Shown here: in pieces, positions 44,772-55,220 of the stretch
Numbering within the stretch: position 1 is the stretch's first letter
Layout of the letters: the number at the start of each line of letters is the position of its first letter
Assembly (NCBI GenBank): GCA_947498155.1
Contig: CANMJD010000002.1
Span: 1 to 64,000 of the forward strand
DNA: 64,000 nt
Reading direction: 5' to 3'
Source: an uncultured Pseudoruegeria sp.
Lineage (GTDB): Bacteria; Pseudomonadota; Alphaproteobacteria; Rhodobacterales; Rhodobacteraceae
Notes under the pieces: generated by a model
What the model was told of the DNA's origin: nothing
The model's input: only the letters and a program-made list of their open reading frames with translations
The model's database searches: none
Made by a program: the position numbers and the translations under genes

Positions 44772-46343
44772 ATGGATGCATTCAACAGTCTGACCCTATT
44801 TTTCGGGTTTTTGCTTTGTATGGGTAGCTCGGTGGCGACAACGCTTTTTGTGCTGCGCACCAGATCCGGCCAATCTGCAGCGATCCCCATCGATGACACG
44901 GGCGACCTCCAGTTTCTTTTTGACGGGGATGTATTGCTGGATGCCTCGCCCGAGGCCAATGAATTCCTGTCTCTGGCAGAAAAACACGCCAGCGACCGGC
45001 ATTCCCTCACGCGGGCGCTGGCGGAAAAATTCCCGATGATCGAAAGCGTCACCCTTTCGCAGGACACAGAGCAAACACGGCATATCACCGCCGCAGATCC
45101 GGATGATCCCAGCCATGTAGATATCACCACGTGGAACGGGTTCATTCGATATGCTGTAAGTCTTAAATCCCCACGCGACGATCCAGATCAACAAATCTTG
45201 TGTCATGTGCAACGCGAAATCGACATGTTGCGCGATATGCTCAACACCGCCCCTCTGCCGATCTGGCGTCAAACCTCCAACGGAGAGGTGATCTGGGCCA
45301 ATGCCAAGTATCTTGAAATGGCACAGGACAGCCGCAGCGGGGATTCCGACACCCAGAGCTGGCCCCCGCGGCGGGTTTTCCCTGCAATTTCACTGGATCA
45401 AGGGGCTCCCGAAGGGCTGGCTTCGCGCCAAAAACTCAGCACCTCGACCGAGGAAAAACCATTTTGGTATGACTGTCGCTCTTACACAAAGGATGCCGGA
45501 TCGTATCACTACGCCTTTGATGCCTCCCCGATTGTCGAGGCCGAAGAGTCCTTGCGCGAATTCATTCAAACCTTGGGCAAAACTTTTGCCCATTTGCCGA
45601 TTGGCCTTGCGATTTTTGATCGTAACCGGCGGCTGAACCTGTTCAATCCCGCGCTGATCGACCTGACCGGTTTGCCGGTTGATTTTCTGAGCGCGCGCCC
45701 CAGTTTAAGCGCGGTTTTTGACCAACTTCGCGAAGCCCGCATCCTGCCGGAGCCCAAAAACTACAGTGATTGGCGGCAGCGTTTAACGCGGGCGGAAACC
45801 GAATCAGCGGAAAGTCTTTATGAAGAAACATGGAGCCTGCCCTCTGGCCGCAGCTATCGGCTGACTGGCCGCCCCCACCCCGATAATGCAGTTGCCTTCC
45901 TGCTCGAAGATATCAGCTCCGAGGTTTCTCTGACCCGTCATTTCAGAGAGGAAGTCGAGCTATCGCAATCGGTTTTGGATAGTTTTGACTCCGCCATTGC
46001 GGTTTTTTCCTCGGGGGGCCGTTTAACTCTGACCAACCGGGCCTTTGTCGATTTGTGGCATGGCGGCGGTGGGGACAGCCCGTTGGAAGAATACAACGTC
46101 ATCGATGCCACCCGCCACTGGCGCGCCCTAAGTCATCCATCACCGGTTTGGGGTGATTTGCGCGATTTTGTCACCGCAGGACAAGAACGGAGCGATTGGA
46201 CATCACATATCCACCTTCTGGACGGGCGTGCTCTGTCCTGCCAAATTGTCCATCTGCCTGGCAACGCAACACTGGTGCGGTTTTCGGTTGCCGGCCCGAT
46301 GCCGCGTTTTTCAACAAATCGATCTATCGCCGCCCATGCTTAA
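44772..46343 (+). CDS. Membrane-anchored multi-PAS protein lacking a kinase domain
   Basis: A 523-residue protein with one N-terminal transmembrane helix (about 5-28). At least two, probably three, PAS-like regions follow: about 150-250 (TAPLPIWRQTSNGEVIWANAKY marks the first), 265-380 (HLPIGLAIFDRNRRLNLFNP) and 395-510 (FDSAIAVFSSGGRLTLTN). No H-box, HATPase, GGDEF or EAL motif follows; the protein ends at the last PAS. The layout suggests a divergent sensor or scaffold, possibly a DivL-like relative that lost its kinase. It has AGGAGG upstream and precedes tsaE by 46 bases. Confidence 0.75.
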   Translation: MDAFNSLTLFFGFLLCMGSSVATTLFVLRTRSGQSAAIPIDDTGDLQFLFDGDVLLDASPEANEFLSLAEKHASDRHSLTRALAEKFPMIESVTLSQDTEQTRHITAADPDDPSHVDITTWNGFIRYAVSLKSPRDDPDQQILCHVQREIDMLRDMLNTAPLPIWRQTSNGEVIWANAKYLEMAQDSRSGDSDTQSWPPRRVFPAISLDQGAPEGLASRQKLSTSTEEKPFWYDCRSYTKDAGSYHYAFDASPIVEAEESLREFIQTLGKTFAHLPIGLAIFDRNRRLNLFNPALIDLTGLPVDFLSARPSLSAVFDQLREARILPEPKNYSDWRQRLTRAETESAESLYEETWSLPSGRSYRLTGRPHPDNAVAFLLEDISSEVSLTRHFREEVELSQSVLDSFDSAIAVFSSGGRLTLTNRAFVDLWHGGGGDSPLEEYNVIDATRHWRALSHPSPVWGDLRDFVTAGQERSDWTSHIHLLDGRALSCQIVHLPGNATLVRFSVAGPMPRFSTNRSIAAHA

Positions 46344-46389
46344 CGCCGTTCGCGCTTGCGGGGCCGAAAAGGCACGCTAGTATCGCGCC

Positions 46390-46863
46390 ATGCCTGACGC
46401 CCAAAAATCCCTGTTTCTGCCCAGTGAATCCGATGCCACCCTGCTGGCAGAAAAACTGGCGGCCCATCTGTCCGCCGGTGACACCCTGTTGCTGGACGGG
46501 CCGGTCGGCGCGGGCAAAAGCCATTTCGCCCGTACAGTGATCCTCTCTAAACTTTTACACCCCGAGGATGTGCCCTCTCCGACATTCACGCTGGTCCAAA
46601 CCTATGAGGTCGACGGGTTGGACATCTGGCATTGTGATTTATACCGGTTGTCGGGGCCGGATGATGTGATTGAACTGGGGCTGGATGACGCGATGGACAC
46701 CGCACTTTGCCTGATTGAATGGCCCGATCGTCTGGCCGAACTTACCCCGTCTAATGCCCTGACCCTACGCTTTGCCCACCGCGCGGATGGCGTCGGACGG
46801 GATCTGACACTTTCTGGCCCAGCGCAAAAATGGGCGGAAATTCTGGAAACGCTCCATGTCTGA
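46390..46863 (+). CDS. tsaE: tRNA t6A modification ATPase TsaE
   Basis: A 157-residue P-loop protein. Walker A is GPVGAGKS (37-44), followed by the PSPTFTLVQTY switch and WHCDLYRL block diagnostic of TsaE. It partners TsaD and TsaB in threonylcarbamoyl-adenosine synthesis. Its 3' end overlaps the AmgK-like gene by 8 bases. TsaD is encoded at 35.5 kb. Confidence 0.94.
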   Translation: MPDAQKSLFLPSESDATLLAEKLAAHLSAGDTLLLDGPVGAGKSHFARTVILSKLLHPEDVPSPTFTLVQTYEVDGLDIWHCDLYRLSGPDDVIELGLDDAMDTALCLIEWPDRLAELTPSNALTLRFAHRADGVGRDLTLSGPAQKWAEILETLHV

Positions 46864-47872
46864 CAGGATGCACCGTCAAAACACCTTGCTGACCACCTGG
46901 GGCTGGGAAGCCGCCGCTCTGGATCGCTTCGCCGGAGACGCCTCGGCGCGGCGCTATGCTCGGCTAACAAATGCGGACACCGATACCGCCATCTTGATGG
47001 AAACTCCCTTGGCGGACACCATCTCAATGGAAAAATTCTGCCGGATCGCCGATTATCTACGCGCTGTTGGCCTGTCGGCCCCGGAAATCTATCATCGGGC
47101 GGATGCAGACGGATTCATGCTGCTCGAAGATTTTGGCGACGGGCTGCTGTCGTCGGTTTTGGACGTCTCTCCTCAGGCAGAGCTGACCCATTATTTGCGG
47201 GTGACCGATCTTTTGGTCCATCTTCACACCATGCCGCCGCCGGACGGGCTTCAGCCCTATGGGCCAACGGAAATGGCCGATTTTACCGGCGTTCTGTTTG
47301 ATCGCTATGTCGCCCCTTTAACCGGTGCGGATGTTTCAAAGGACAAACAAGCGGCTGAAAAACTGATCTATGCGGCGCTACTGGAACATGCCCCGCAGAG
47401 CGACGTTGTCATCCTGCGCGACTTTCATGCCGATAATATCGTTATTCTTCCTGATCGTACCGGCCTGTCTGCCTTTGGCCTGCTGGATTTTCAGGACGCC
47501 CTGTTGGGCCACCGCGCCTATGATCTTGTATCCCTTCTCGAGGATGTGCGGCGCTGCGTCAGCGAAGAGACAAAGCTCGCCTGTATCGCCCGTTACATCC
47601 ATGAAACCGGAGCCGAGTCGACGGCGTTCCGACGGGCCTTTGCGGTGCAGGGCGCGCAACGGAACATGCGCATTTTGGGGGTTTTTGCCAACCTCGCCCT
47701 AAGCCACAATAAGCCGCGGTATATCGACCTTATGCCTGCGGTCTGGGCCCATTTGATGACCGACCTTGGCTCTACTGTGCTGTCCGATTTACGCAATCAT
47801 ATTCTAGACACTGTACCGGAACCCACCCCAAAGACCCTCAACAGATTGAAAGCGCTATGCCAGACGCCGTAA
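46856..47872 (+). CDS. amgK: AmgK-like cell-wall sugar kinase (phosphotransferase fold)
   Basis: A 338-residue aminoglycoside-phosphotransferase-fold kinase. The catalytic loop reads LRDFHADNIV, and the metal-binding loop is LLDFQDALLGH. The adjoining MurU-like gene identifies it as the AmgK type, which phosphorylates N-acetylmuramate (and GlcNAc) at C1 in the MurNAc salvage pathway. It overlaps tsaE by 8 bases and the nucleotidyltransferase gene by 16. Confidence 0.85.
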   Translation: MSDRMHRQNTLLTTWGWEAAALDRFAGDASARRYARLTNADTDTAILMETPLADTISMEKFCRIADYLRAVGLSAPEIYHRADADGFMLLEDFGDGLLSSVLDVSPQAELTHYLRVTDLLVHLHTMPPPDGLQPYGPTEMADFTGVLFDRYVAPLTGADVSKDKQAAEKLIYAALLEHAPQSDVVILRDFHADNIVILPDRTGLSAFGLLDFQDALLGHRAYDLVSLLEDVRRCVSEETKLACIARYIHETGAESTAFRRAFAVQGAQRNMRILGVFANLALSHNKPRYIDLMPAVWAHLMTDLGSTVLSDLRNHILDTVPEPTPKTLNRLKALCQTP

Positions 47873-48552
47873 TGCTTTTTGCTGCCGGTTTCGGCACCCG
47901 TATGGGCGCGCTGACCGCGCAGCAACCCAAACCGATGGTGCCCGTTGCCGGACGTCCGCTGATCGATCACGCGCTAACGCTGTGCCATCAAGCAAAACTG
48001 TCGCGCATCGTGATCAATCTGCATTACCGAGGCGATCAACTGCGCACGCATCTGGCAAATCAGGATGTGATGTTTTCCGAAGAACAGCCAGAGGTATTGG
48101 AAACTGGCGGCGGATTGCGCAAGGCGCTGCCGTTGCTTGGAGAGGCACCGGTGTTCACGCTAAATTCTGACGCCGTTTGGACAGGTCAGAACCCGCTGCT
48201 GCAACTGGCCAAGGCGTGGGACCCTGCCAGAATGGACGCTTTACTGTTGCTGGTGCCCAAACCCAATGCACAGGGGCATACGGGAAATGGCGATTTTCTG
48301 ATCAATGATCAGGGGCAACTAAGCCGTGGGGCGGGTGCGGTGTATTCCGGTGCACAGATCATCAAAACTGATATGTTGGCGTCCATGCCAAAAGGTGCGT
48401 TTTCTTTGAATCTCTGCTGGAACGAGATGCAACAACAAGGCCGACTATTTGGCACGTTGCACGACGGCGGTTGGTGTGATGTCGGCCAACCCGACAGCAT
48501 AGCCCTTGCCGAAAACATGCTGGCACAACCGGAAAATGCCCATGCCCGATAA
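47857..48552 (+). CDS. murU: MurU-like MurNAc-1-phosphate uridylyltransferase
   Basis: A 231-residue NTP transferase. The nucleotide loop is FAAGFGTRMGALT (about 8-20), with KPMVPVAGRPLIDHAL next and a Mg2+ Asp in LNSDAVW. This is the MurU/RmlA-type fold; with the AmgK-like kinase upstream it likely makes UDP-MurNAc for direct peptidoglycan recycling, bypassing fosfomycin-sensitive MurA. addB begins 11 bases inside its end. Confidence 0.87.
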   Translation: MPDAVMLFAAGFGTRMGALTAQQPKPMVPVAGRPLIDHALTLCHQAKLSRIVINLHYRGDQLRTHLANQDVMFSEEQPEVLETGGGLRKALPLLGEAPVFTLNSDAVWTGQNPLLQLAKAWDPARMDALLLLVPKPNAQGHTGNGDFLINDQGQLSRGAGAVYSGAQIIKTDMLASMPKGAFSLNLCWNEMQQQGRLFGTLHDGGWCDVGQPDSIALAENMLAQPENAHAR

Positions 48553-51472
48553 AGCTTCGATCTATGGGGTGCCCCTGGGGGTAGATTTCCCCAAAGCCCT
48601 GCGAGACGGCATCTTGAAACGTTATGCCGGACAATCGCCCGACGCTTTGGCGCGGTTGACAATCTATGTAAACACCGGCCGCATGCAACGCCGGTTGCGC
48701 GATCTTTTTCACAGTGGTGAGGCTTTGCTATTGCCGCAAATCCGCCTACTGCAAGACCTTGGCCGCAGCCAGATCGGAGAGGCCCTGCCCCCGCCGGTGT
48801 CCTCTTTGCGCCGACGGTTGGAGCTGGCGCAGCTTATCGCGCAACTGATAGAGGCCCAGCCCGATCTTGCCGCGCGGGCCTCGGCCTATGATCTCGCCGA
48901 CAGCCTTGCGGCCTTGCTCGATGAAATGCAGGGCGAAGGCGTCACCCCCGATGATATCGCCCGTCTTGATGTTTCCGATCTTTCCGGTCACTGGCAGCGG
49001 TCGCTGTCTTTTATATCTATTGTTCAAGGGTTTATCGGCAATGATGCTGCCCCCGATGCCGAAGCCCGCCAGCGCATCATTATCCAGCGCCTGATTGCGC
49101 AATGGCAAGAAGAGCCGCCCCAAGATCCGATCCTGATCGCGGGCTCCACCGGGTCGCGCGGGACCACCCATATGCTAATGCAAGCGGTCGCCGCCCTGCC
49201 CAATGGCACCGTTGTGCTGCCGGGATTCGATTTCGACCAGCCCACGTCCGTCTGGGAAAACCTTGCCGATCCACTGGCCAGCGAAGATCATCCGCAATAC
49301 CGCTATTATAAATTACTGTCAGCAGTTGGGTTGCAGCCGCAAGACACACCGCGCTGGACCAATACCCCGCCGCTACAGCCAGAACGCAACAAGCTGCTAT
49401 CGCTGGCCCTGCGGCCCGCGCCGGTCACCGATCAATGGATGGCCGAGGGCAAGGATCTTACCGGTCTCGACAAAGCCGCTGGCGACATCACCCTGATCAA
49501 CGCCCCCTCTGCCCGCGCCGAAGCCTTGGCCATTGCCCTGCGGATGCGACAGGCGGCTGAAACCGGCGAAACCGTGGCGCTGATTACACCTGATCGGGGC
49601 TTGTCCCGTCAGGTAAGTGCAGCGCTGGATCGTTGGGATTTAAAGGCTGATGACAGCGCGGGCCTGCCGCTACAGCTCTCTGCGCCGGGTCGGTTTTTGC
49701 GTCTGGTCGGCCAGCTCTTTGGCCAACGCCTGACGGTTGAAGCGCTGTTGACCCTTTTAAAACAGCCCATCACCCATTCTGCAGGCACGGATCGCGGTCC
49801 GCATTTGCTGCGCACCCGTGAACTGGAACTGCATCTGCGCCGCTATGGTCCGGCCTTTCCGAACCCGATTGCACTGCATAGCTGGGCCTCAAAACGAGCC
49901 GCCAAAGACGCCGGCGTCACGGCTTGGGTTGACTGGTTGTGCACGGCGCTGCCGCCAGAGGAACACAGCGATACCCTGCCCCTATCTACCCATCTGGAAC
50001 GCCATATAGCCTGTGCCGAAGCGTTGGCGCGGGGAGTAGATCAAGACAACGAAAGCGAATTGTGGAAAGAGGCCGCCGGTCGCAAGGCGCGCGCAACCAT
50101 AGACGCATTGTCCGAAGATGCCGGATATGGCGGCGATATGGGTATTCGCGATTACACCGATCTGTTTGGCGCCGTGCTGGCCAAGGCCGAAGTCCGCAAA
50201 CCGGATGAAGAATTTCCCAATGTAATGATTTTGGGTACCCAGGAAGCGCGCGTTCAGGCGGCGGACCTGATTATCCTTGGCGGGCTAAACGACGGTATCT
50301 GGCCGCCTAGCCCTGCACCGGACCCGTGGCTGAACCGTAAAATGCGCCATGATGCGGGTCTGTTACTGCCTGAAAGGCGTATCGGGCTATCTGCGCATGA
50401 TTTCCAGATGGCCGCTGCGGCCAAGGAAATCTGGCTAACCCGGGCGGCGCGTGATGCAGAATCTGAAACTATTCCGTCGCGCTGGTTAAACCGGTTGACC
50501 AACCTTTTAGAGGGGCTCAACAGCACCGGCGGACCCGAAGCCCTATCGCAAATGGGCGCGCGTGGGGATGTCTGGCTGCAGCTTGCCAAAACCCTGGAAC
50601 AACCGGAACACTGTGTTTCCCCTGCCCCGCGCCCGTCTCCGGCACCTCCGGTTTCGGCACGCCCCAGCCAGCTTTCGGTCACTCAGATCAGAACCCTGAT
50701 CCGCGACCCCTATGCCATCTATGCCCGCAAGGTTCTGGGCCTAGAGGTGCTTGACCCGCTGCGCCCCTCGCCGGATGCCCCCCTACGCGGGAGCGTGCTT
50801 CATCGAATTCTTGAAATATTCGGCAAGGAAGACCCGCTGGCCCCGAATGCCCGCGCCAAGCTGATGGAAATCGCCGCCGCCGTCATGGAAGAGGACGTGC
50901 CTTGGCCAACTGCGCGGCGGCTTTGGTTGGCCCGACTGGACCGCGTGGCCGACTGGTTTCTGGAAACTGAGACACAGCGCCACAAGCTGGGCCTACCCAG
51001 CGCCCATGAGAAAAAGGGCGGCGCAGAGGTCATTGATACCGGCTTCACCCTGACGGCCCAGACAGACCGGATTGACACCACCGATCACGGCACGCTGCGG
51101 ATTTATGACTATAAAACCGGCACCCCGCCCAGTGCCAAAGAACAACTTTACTTTGATAAGCAGTTGCCGCTTTCCGCCGCCTTGGCCGAGCGCGGCGCGT
51201 TTAAAGGTATTGATCCGGCCCCCGTCGAAGCCGCCGTTTACATCGGCCTCGGGCGTATCCCGAAAGAGGTTGCCGCCCCGCTGGACGCGCTTCCGCCCGC
51301 ACAGGCTTGGGCCGAACTAGCTGAGCTGATCAGAGCCTATCAAAGCCCAAAACGCGGATATACATCCCGCCGCGCCATGGCCAAGCAACGTTTTGGCAGT
51401 ACTTTTGATCACCTTGCGCGTTTTGGTGAATGGGAAGACGCAGACGATGCAAATCCCGAGGTTTTGACATGA
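48542..51472 (+). CDS. addB: AddB, double-strand-break repair helicase-nuclease subunit
   Basis: A 976-residue AddB. It carries an inactive UvrD-like helicase region and a C-terminal PD-(D/E)XK nuclease with IYDYKTG near residue 858. The Fe-S cluster cysteines of Bacillus AddB are missing (the first position reads RDPYAIYA). AddAB resects broken ends for RecA. The start at 48542 (MPDKASIYG) is chosen over upstream ATGs at 48536 and 48506 by ribosome-site spacing and family fit. It overlaps murU by 11 bases and addA by 4. Confidence 0.94.
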   Translation: MPDKASIYGVPLGVDFPKALRDGILKRYAGQSPDALARLTIYVNTGRMQRRLRDLFHSGEALLLPQIRLLQDLGRSQIGEALPPPVSSLRRRLELAQLIAQLIEAQPDLAARASAYDLADSLAALLDEMQGEGVTPDDIARLDVSDLSGHWQRSLSFISIVQGFIGNDAAPDAEARQRIIIQRLIAQWQEEPPQDPILIAGSTGSRGTTHMLMQAVAALPNGTVVLPGFDFDQPTSVWENLADPLASEDHPQYRYYKLLSAVGLQPQDTPRWTNTPPLQPERNKLLSLALRPAPVTDQWMAEGKDLTGLDKAAGDITLINAPSARAEALAIALRMRQAAETGETVALITPDRGLSRQVSAALDRWDLKADDSAGLPLQLSAPGRFLRLVGQLFGQRLTVEALLTLLKQPITHSAGTDRGPHLLRTRELELHLRRYGPAFPNPIALHSWASKRAAKDAGVTAWVDWLCTALPPEEHSDTLPLSTHLERHIACAEALARGVDQDNESELWKEAAGRKARATIDALSEDAGYGGDMGIRDYTDLFGAVLAKAEVRKPDEEFPNVMILGTQEARVQAADLIILGGLNDGIWPPSPAPDPWLNRKMRHDAGLLLPERRIGLSAHDFQMAAAAKEIWLTRAARDAESETIPSRWLNRLTNLLEGLNSTGGPEALSQMGARGDVWLQLAKTLEQPEHCVSPAPRPSPAPPVSARPSQLSVTQIRTLIRDPYAIYARKVLGLEVLDPLRPSPDAPLRGSVLHRILEIFGKEDPLAPNARAKLMEIAAAVMEEDVPWPTARRLWLARLDRVADWFLETETQRHKLGLPSAHEKKGGAEVIDTGFTLTAQTDRIDTTDHGTLRIYDYKTGTPPSAKEQLYFDKQLPLSAALAERGAFKGIDPAPVEAAVYIGLGRIPKEVAAPLDALPPAQAWAELAELIRAYQSPKRGYTSRRAMAKQRFGSTFDHLARFGEWEDADDANPEVLT

Positions 51473-54400
51473 TAACCCGCCATGACGCCAGCGAACGACA
51501 GGTTCAAGCCGCCAGCCCGATGGAATCAACCTGGCTGTCGGCCAATGCCGGTTCGGGCAAAACGCGGGTATTGACCGATCGCGTCGCGCGGTTGTTGCTC
51601 ACCGGGGTCGAGCCGCAGCATATTCTTTGCCTGACCTATACCAAAGCCGCCGCCAGCGAGATGCAGAACCGGCTGTTCAAACGCTTGGGTGGCTGGGCGA
51701 TGAAGGACGATGCCACCTTAAGGGCAGAACTTGCCGAATTGGGAGAAGATGACGCCGTTGACGGTGAACGTCTGCGCCGCGCAAGACAGCTTTTTGCCCG
51801 CGCCATCGAGACCCCCGGCGGTCTGAAAATCCAGACAATCCATTCCTTTTGTGCGTCTCTATTGCGCCGGTTTCCGCTGGAGGCCGGTGTTTCTCCGCAG
51901 TTCAGCGAAATGGATGATCGCGCCGCGATCCTGTTGCGCGACCAGATCATCGAAGAAATGGCAGACCGCCTTGCCCCGGACACCATCGATCTGTTGGCGC
52001 GCCACCACACCGGAGAGGATTTTGCCGCCCTCACCAGAGACGTCAGCCAGCATCAATCGCTGTTTTCAATGCCCCTTGATGAGGCCCCCTTGCGCGCCGC
52101 TTTTGATCTGCCTGCAGGTTTTAACGCGACACAGCTTTTGGCGGATGTTTTTGATGGCACAGAGGTCAAGCTGATCAATGATCTGATCCCCTTTCTTGAA
52201 GCTGGCACCGTCACCGACCAAAAGGCCGCGCCCAAATTACGGGACTATTTGGCAAGCTCTGGCAACCTTGCCGGATTGGCGGTTTTAGAAGGTTTGTTCC
52301 TGTTTGGTGAAACCGCAAAAGCACCGTTTTGCGCCAAAATAGGCTCTTTTCCGACCAAGGGCACTCAAAAGAAATTTGCCGCCGGTCTGGATGATCTGAA
52401 CGAGCTGATGCTGCGGGTAGAAGACGCGCGCCCGAAACGCAGTGCGTTGCTCAGCTATGAAAAAACCCGTGCGCTGCACCAGTTTGCCGCGGTTTTTCTG
52501 CCGGAATACAACCGTCGCAAACAGGCGCGGGGCTGGCTTGATTTCGACGATCTGATTACCAAGGCCGAGGCGCTGCTCACCGATCCTGCAGTGGCGCAAT
52601 GGGTTTTGTTCCGGCTCGACGGCGGCATTGATCATATCCTTGTCGATGAGGCCCAAGATACCAGCCCGACACAATGGCGCGTGATTGAAAGTCTGGCGCA
52701 GGAGTTCACCAGCGGCAAAGGCGCGCGCGCCGATGTGGCCCGTACGATCTTTGTTGTCGGCGATAAAAAGCAGTCGATCTATTCCTTTCAGGGCGCGGAC
52801 CCTTCGGCCTTTGATGACATGCGCGCATTATTCGGTGCGCGTCTGACCCAAATCGGCTCGGGCTTGCAATCGCTCAGTCTTGATTACTCGTTTCGCTCCT
52901 CGGCGGCGGTGCTCACGCTTGTCGATCAGGTTTTCGAGGGCGCTGCCGCTGATGATCTGGGCGATGATTCCCGTCACATCGCCTTTCATCAGGCGCTGCC
53001 GGGGCGGGTGGATCTATGGCCCATCGTTGAACCCGCCGAAGAACCCGAGCCCAGCCCGTGGTTCAAGCCCGTGGACCAACCGGCAGAGAACCACTTTGCC
53101 GTGCGTCTGGCGCGACAGGTCGCTGCTGAAATCAAAGAGCTGATTGATCGCAAGGCCCCCCTGCCGGTGGATTCAACCCACAGCCGCCCCGTTCATGCAG
53201 GAGATTTTCTGATACTTGTGCAGCGACGCAGTGATTTGTTCCACGAAATCATCCGCGCCTGCAAAGAAGCAAAGCTTGAGATCGCCGGTGCGGATCGGCT
53301 CAAGATCGGTGGGGAGCTTGCGGTCAAAGACCTGACGGCACTTTTATCCTTTCTGGCCCTGCCCGAAGATTCGCTTGCCCTTGCCAGCGCCCTGCGCTCT
53401 CCGTTGTTCGGGTGGAGCGAGCAGGATTTATTCACCCTCGCCCATGGGCGCGTCGAGACACATTTATGGCCACGCCTGCGGTCGGCGGCGACGCAATACC
53501 CGGAAACCATGGGTATTTTGGGTGATTTGCGGAAACAGGCGGATTTTTTGCGGCCCTTTGAATTGATCGAACGCTGCCTGACGCGCCATGGCGGGCGCGC
53601 AAGGCTTTTGGCGCGACTGGGGGATGAGGCCGAGGACGGAATTGATGCCTTGCTGTCCCAAGCGCTTGCCTATGAAAGCAGCGAAGTCCCCAGCCTGACC
53701 GGCTTTCTCAGCTGGCTGCATTCCGAAGAGGTTGAGATCAAACGGCAGATGGACAGCGCCCGTGACAAAATCCGCGTGATGACGGTGCACGGGTCCAAGG
53801 GGCTGGAATCCCCGATTGTGATCCTGCCCGATACCGCCCCACGCAGACCGCCGTCCCGGGGGGAGGTCTTTATTTCAGAAGACGGTATTCCGCTTTGGAA
53901 AATGTCCGGTATCGGTCAACCCGAGGCTGTTGCTCTGGCGCAGCAGCGACAAAACAATATTCAAACTGCAGAACGGATGCGGCTGCTCTATGTGGCTCTA
54001 ACACGGGCCGAAAAGTGGTTAATCGTGGCTGGGGCGGGGAAATTTACCGACACCAGCGATAGCTGGTATCAGCGTATTGAAGCCGGACTAATCGGTATCG
54101 GCGCGGTTGAAGCCACACAGCCCGGCGGCACCGGACTGCGCTATGAATCCGGCAATTGGCAGGGTCTGATCGATGCGTCAGAACAGCAGGACCCGATCGC
54201 AGATGTTGCCCTGCCCGCTTGGGCCGATGAACCGACGGTGCCAGGCATCGCCGCCAGCAAACCACTATCGCCTTCTAACCTTGGCGGTGCCAAAGCCTTG
54301 GCGGGCCCGATCAAGGATTGGGATGAAGAGGCCGCCAAATTGCGCGGCACCCAGATCCACCTCTTGCTAGAACATCTGCCGCAGTATCAAGAATCATCCT

Positions 54401-54843
54401 GGCCATCGGCGGCAAAACACATCCTACGCAATGAGGATTTGCCAACAGAGGGTGCAGATGCGCTGTTGCACGAGGCCACCCGCGTTCTGAAAGCACCGCA
54501 TCTGGCGCATTTGTTTTCTGGCGACACCCTTGCCGAAATCGATCTGACGGCAGCACTTCCGACGTTAAACGGCCAGCGGATTCTGGGCACGGTCGATCGC
54601 TTGCTCATCACCGAAGATCGCGTGCTTGTCGTCGACTTCAAGACCAACCAATTGGTTCCACAGACAGAATCTGACGTCCCCGAAGGCTTGCTGCGGCAGA
54701 TGGGGGCCTATGCCGAAGCCCTGTCGCTAATCTATCCAAATCATAAAATCGAACCGGCTATCCTATGGACGGCGAATGCCAGTCTTATGCCACTAACACA
54801 CGAGGTCGTGAGGGAAGCCCTTGCTCGGACCGCTACATCTTGA
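51469..54843 (+). CDS. addA: AddA, double-strand-break repair helicase-nuclease subunit
   Basis: A 1124-residue UvrD-like helicase/nuclease. Motif I is ANAGSGKT near residue 23, motif II VDEAQDT, and helicase motif [17 protein letters not shown]. The C-terminal nuclease motif is VVDFKTNQ near residue 1060. It starts at the ATGA overlap with the addB stop, so subunits are translationally coupled. With AddB it forms the RecBCD-type enzyme of alphaproteobacteria. Confidence 0.95.
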   Translation: MITRHDASERQVQAASPMESTWLSANAGSGKTRVLTDRVARLLLTGVEPQHILCLTYTKAAASEMQNRLFKRLGGWAMKDDATLRAELAELGEDDAVDGERLRRARQLFARAIETPGGLKIQTIHSFCASLLRRFPLEAGVSPQFSEMDDRAAILLRDQIIEEMADRLAPDTIDLLARHHTGEDFAALTRDVSQHQSLFSMPLDEAPLRAAFDLPAGFNATQLLADVFDGTEVKLINDLIPFLEAGTVTDQKAAPKLRDYLASSGNLAGLAVLEGLFLFGETAKAPFCAKIGSFPTKGTQKKFAAGLDDLNELMLRVEDARPKRSALLSYEKTRALHQFAAVFLPEYNRRKQARGWLDFDDLITKAEALLTDPAVAQWVLFRLDGGIDHILVDEAQDTSPTQWRVIESLAQEFTSGKGARADVARTIFVVGDKKQSIYSFQGADPSAFDDMRALFGARLTQIGSGLQSLSLDYSFRSSAAVLTLVDQVFEGAAADDLGDDSRHIAFHQALPGRVDLWPIVEPAEEPEPSPWFKPVDQPAENHFAVRLARQVAAEIKELIDRKAPLPVDSTHSRPVHAGDFLILVQRRSDLFHEIIRACKEAKLEIAGADRLKIGGELAVKDLTALLSFLALPEDSLALASALRSPLFGWSEQDLFTLAHGRVETHLWPRLRSAATQYPETMGILGDLRKQADFLRPFELIERCLTRHGGRARLLARLGDEAEDGIDALLSQALAYESSEVPSLTGFLSWLHSEEVEIKRQMDSARDKIRVMTVHGSKGLESPIVILPDTAPRRPPSRGEVFISEDGIPLWKMSGIGQPEAVALAQQRQNNIQTAERMRLLYVALTRAEKWLIVAGAGKFTDTSDSWYQRIEAGLIGIGAVEATQPGGTGLRYESGNWQGLIDASEQQDPIADVALPAWADEPTVPGIAASKPLSPSNLGGAKALAGPIKDWDEEAAKLRGTQIHLLLEHLPQYQESSWPSAAKHILRNEDLPTEGADALLHEATRVLKAPHLAHLFSGDTLAEIDLTAALPTLNGQRILGTVDRLLITEDRVLVVDFKTNQLVPQTESDVPEGLLRQMGAYAEALSLIYPNHKIEPAILWTANASLMPLTHEVVREALARTATS

Positions 54844-54899
54844 CGATCACCCCCCCACTGCCTAGGTTCCAAGCAACACAAATTTTCAGGAGAAGCCCC

Positions 54900-55220
54900 A
54901 TGGCGACCGTAGCTGTCACCGATGCCACCTTTGACGCCGAAGTGCGTAACGCCGACGTTCCCGTTGTCGTTGACTTCTGGGCGGAGTGGTGTGGCCCTTG
55001 TAAACAAATCGGCCCAGCGCTCGAAGAGCTGGCCGCTGAATATGGCGACAAAGTTAAAATCGTCAAAGTGAACGTGGACGAAAACCCGAACTCCCCCGCC
55101 CAGCTGGGTGTGCGCGGTATTCCGGCGCTGTTCATGTTCAAAGGTGGCGATGTGGTCTCTAACAAAGTAGGCGCCGCCCCTAAAGCAGCCCTGCAAAGCT
55201 GGATCGACGAAGCAATCTAA
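54900..55220 (+). CDS. trxA: Thioredoxin
   Basis: A 106-residue thioredoxin with the redox centre WCGPCK (Cys31, Cys34) and the cis-proline loop RGIPALFMF. The start at 54900 has AGGAGA 8 bases upstream; the longer frame from 54765 overlaps addA and is discarded. It reduces disulfides in the cytoplasm. It lies 56 bases after addA and its stop overlaps that of the convergent phosphotransferase gene by three bases. Confidence 0.97.
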   Translation: MATVAVTDATFDAEVRNADVPVVVDFWAEWCGPCKQIGPALEELAAEYGDKVKIVKVNVDENPNSPAQLGVRGIPALFMFKGGDVVSNKVGAAPKAALQSWIDEAI

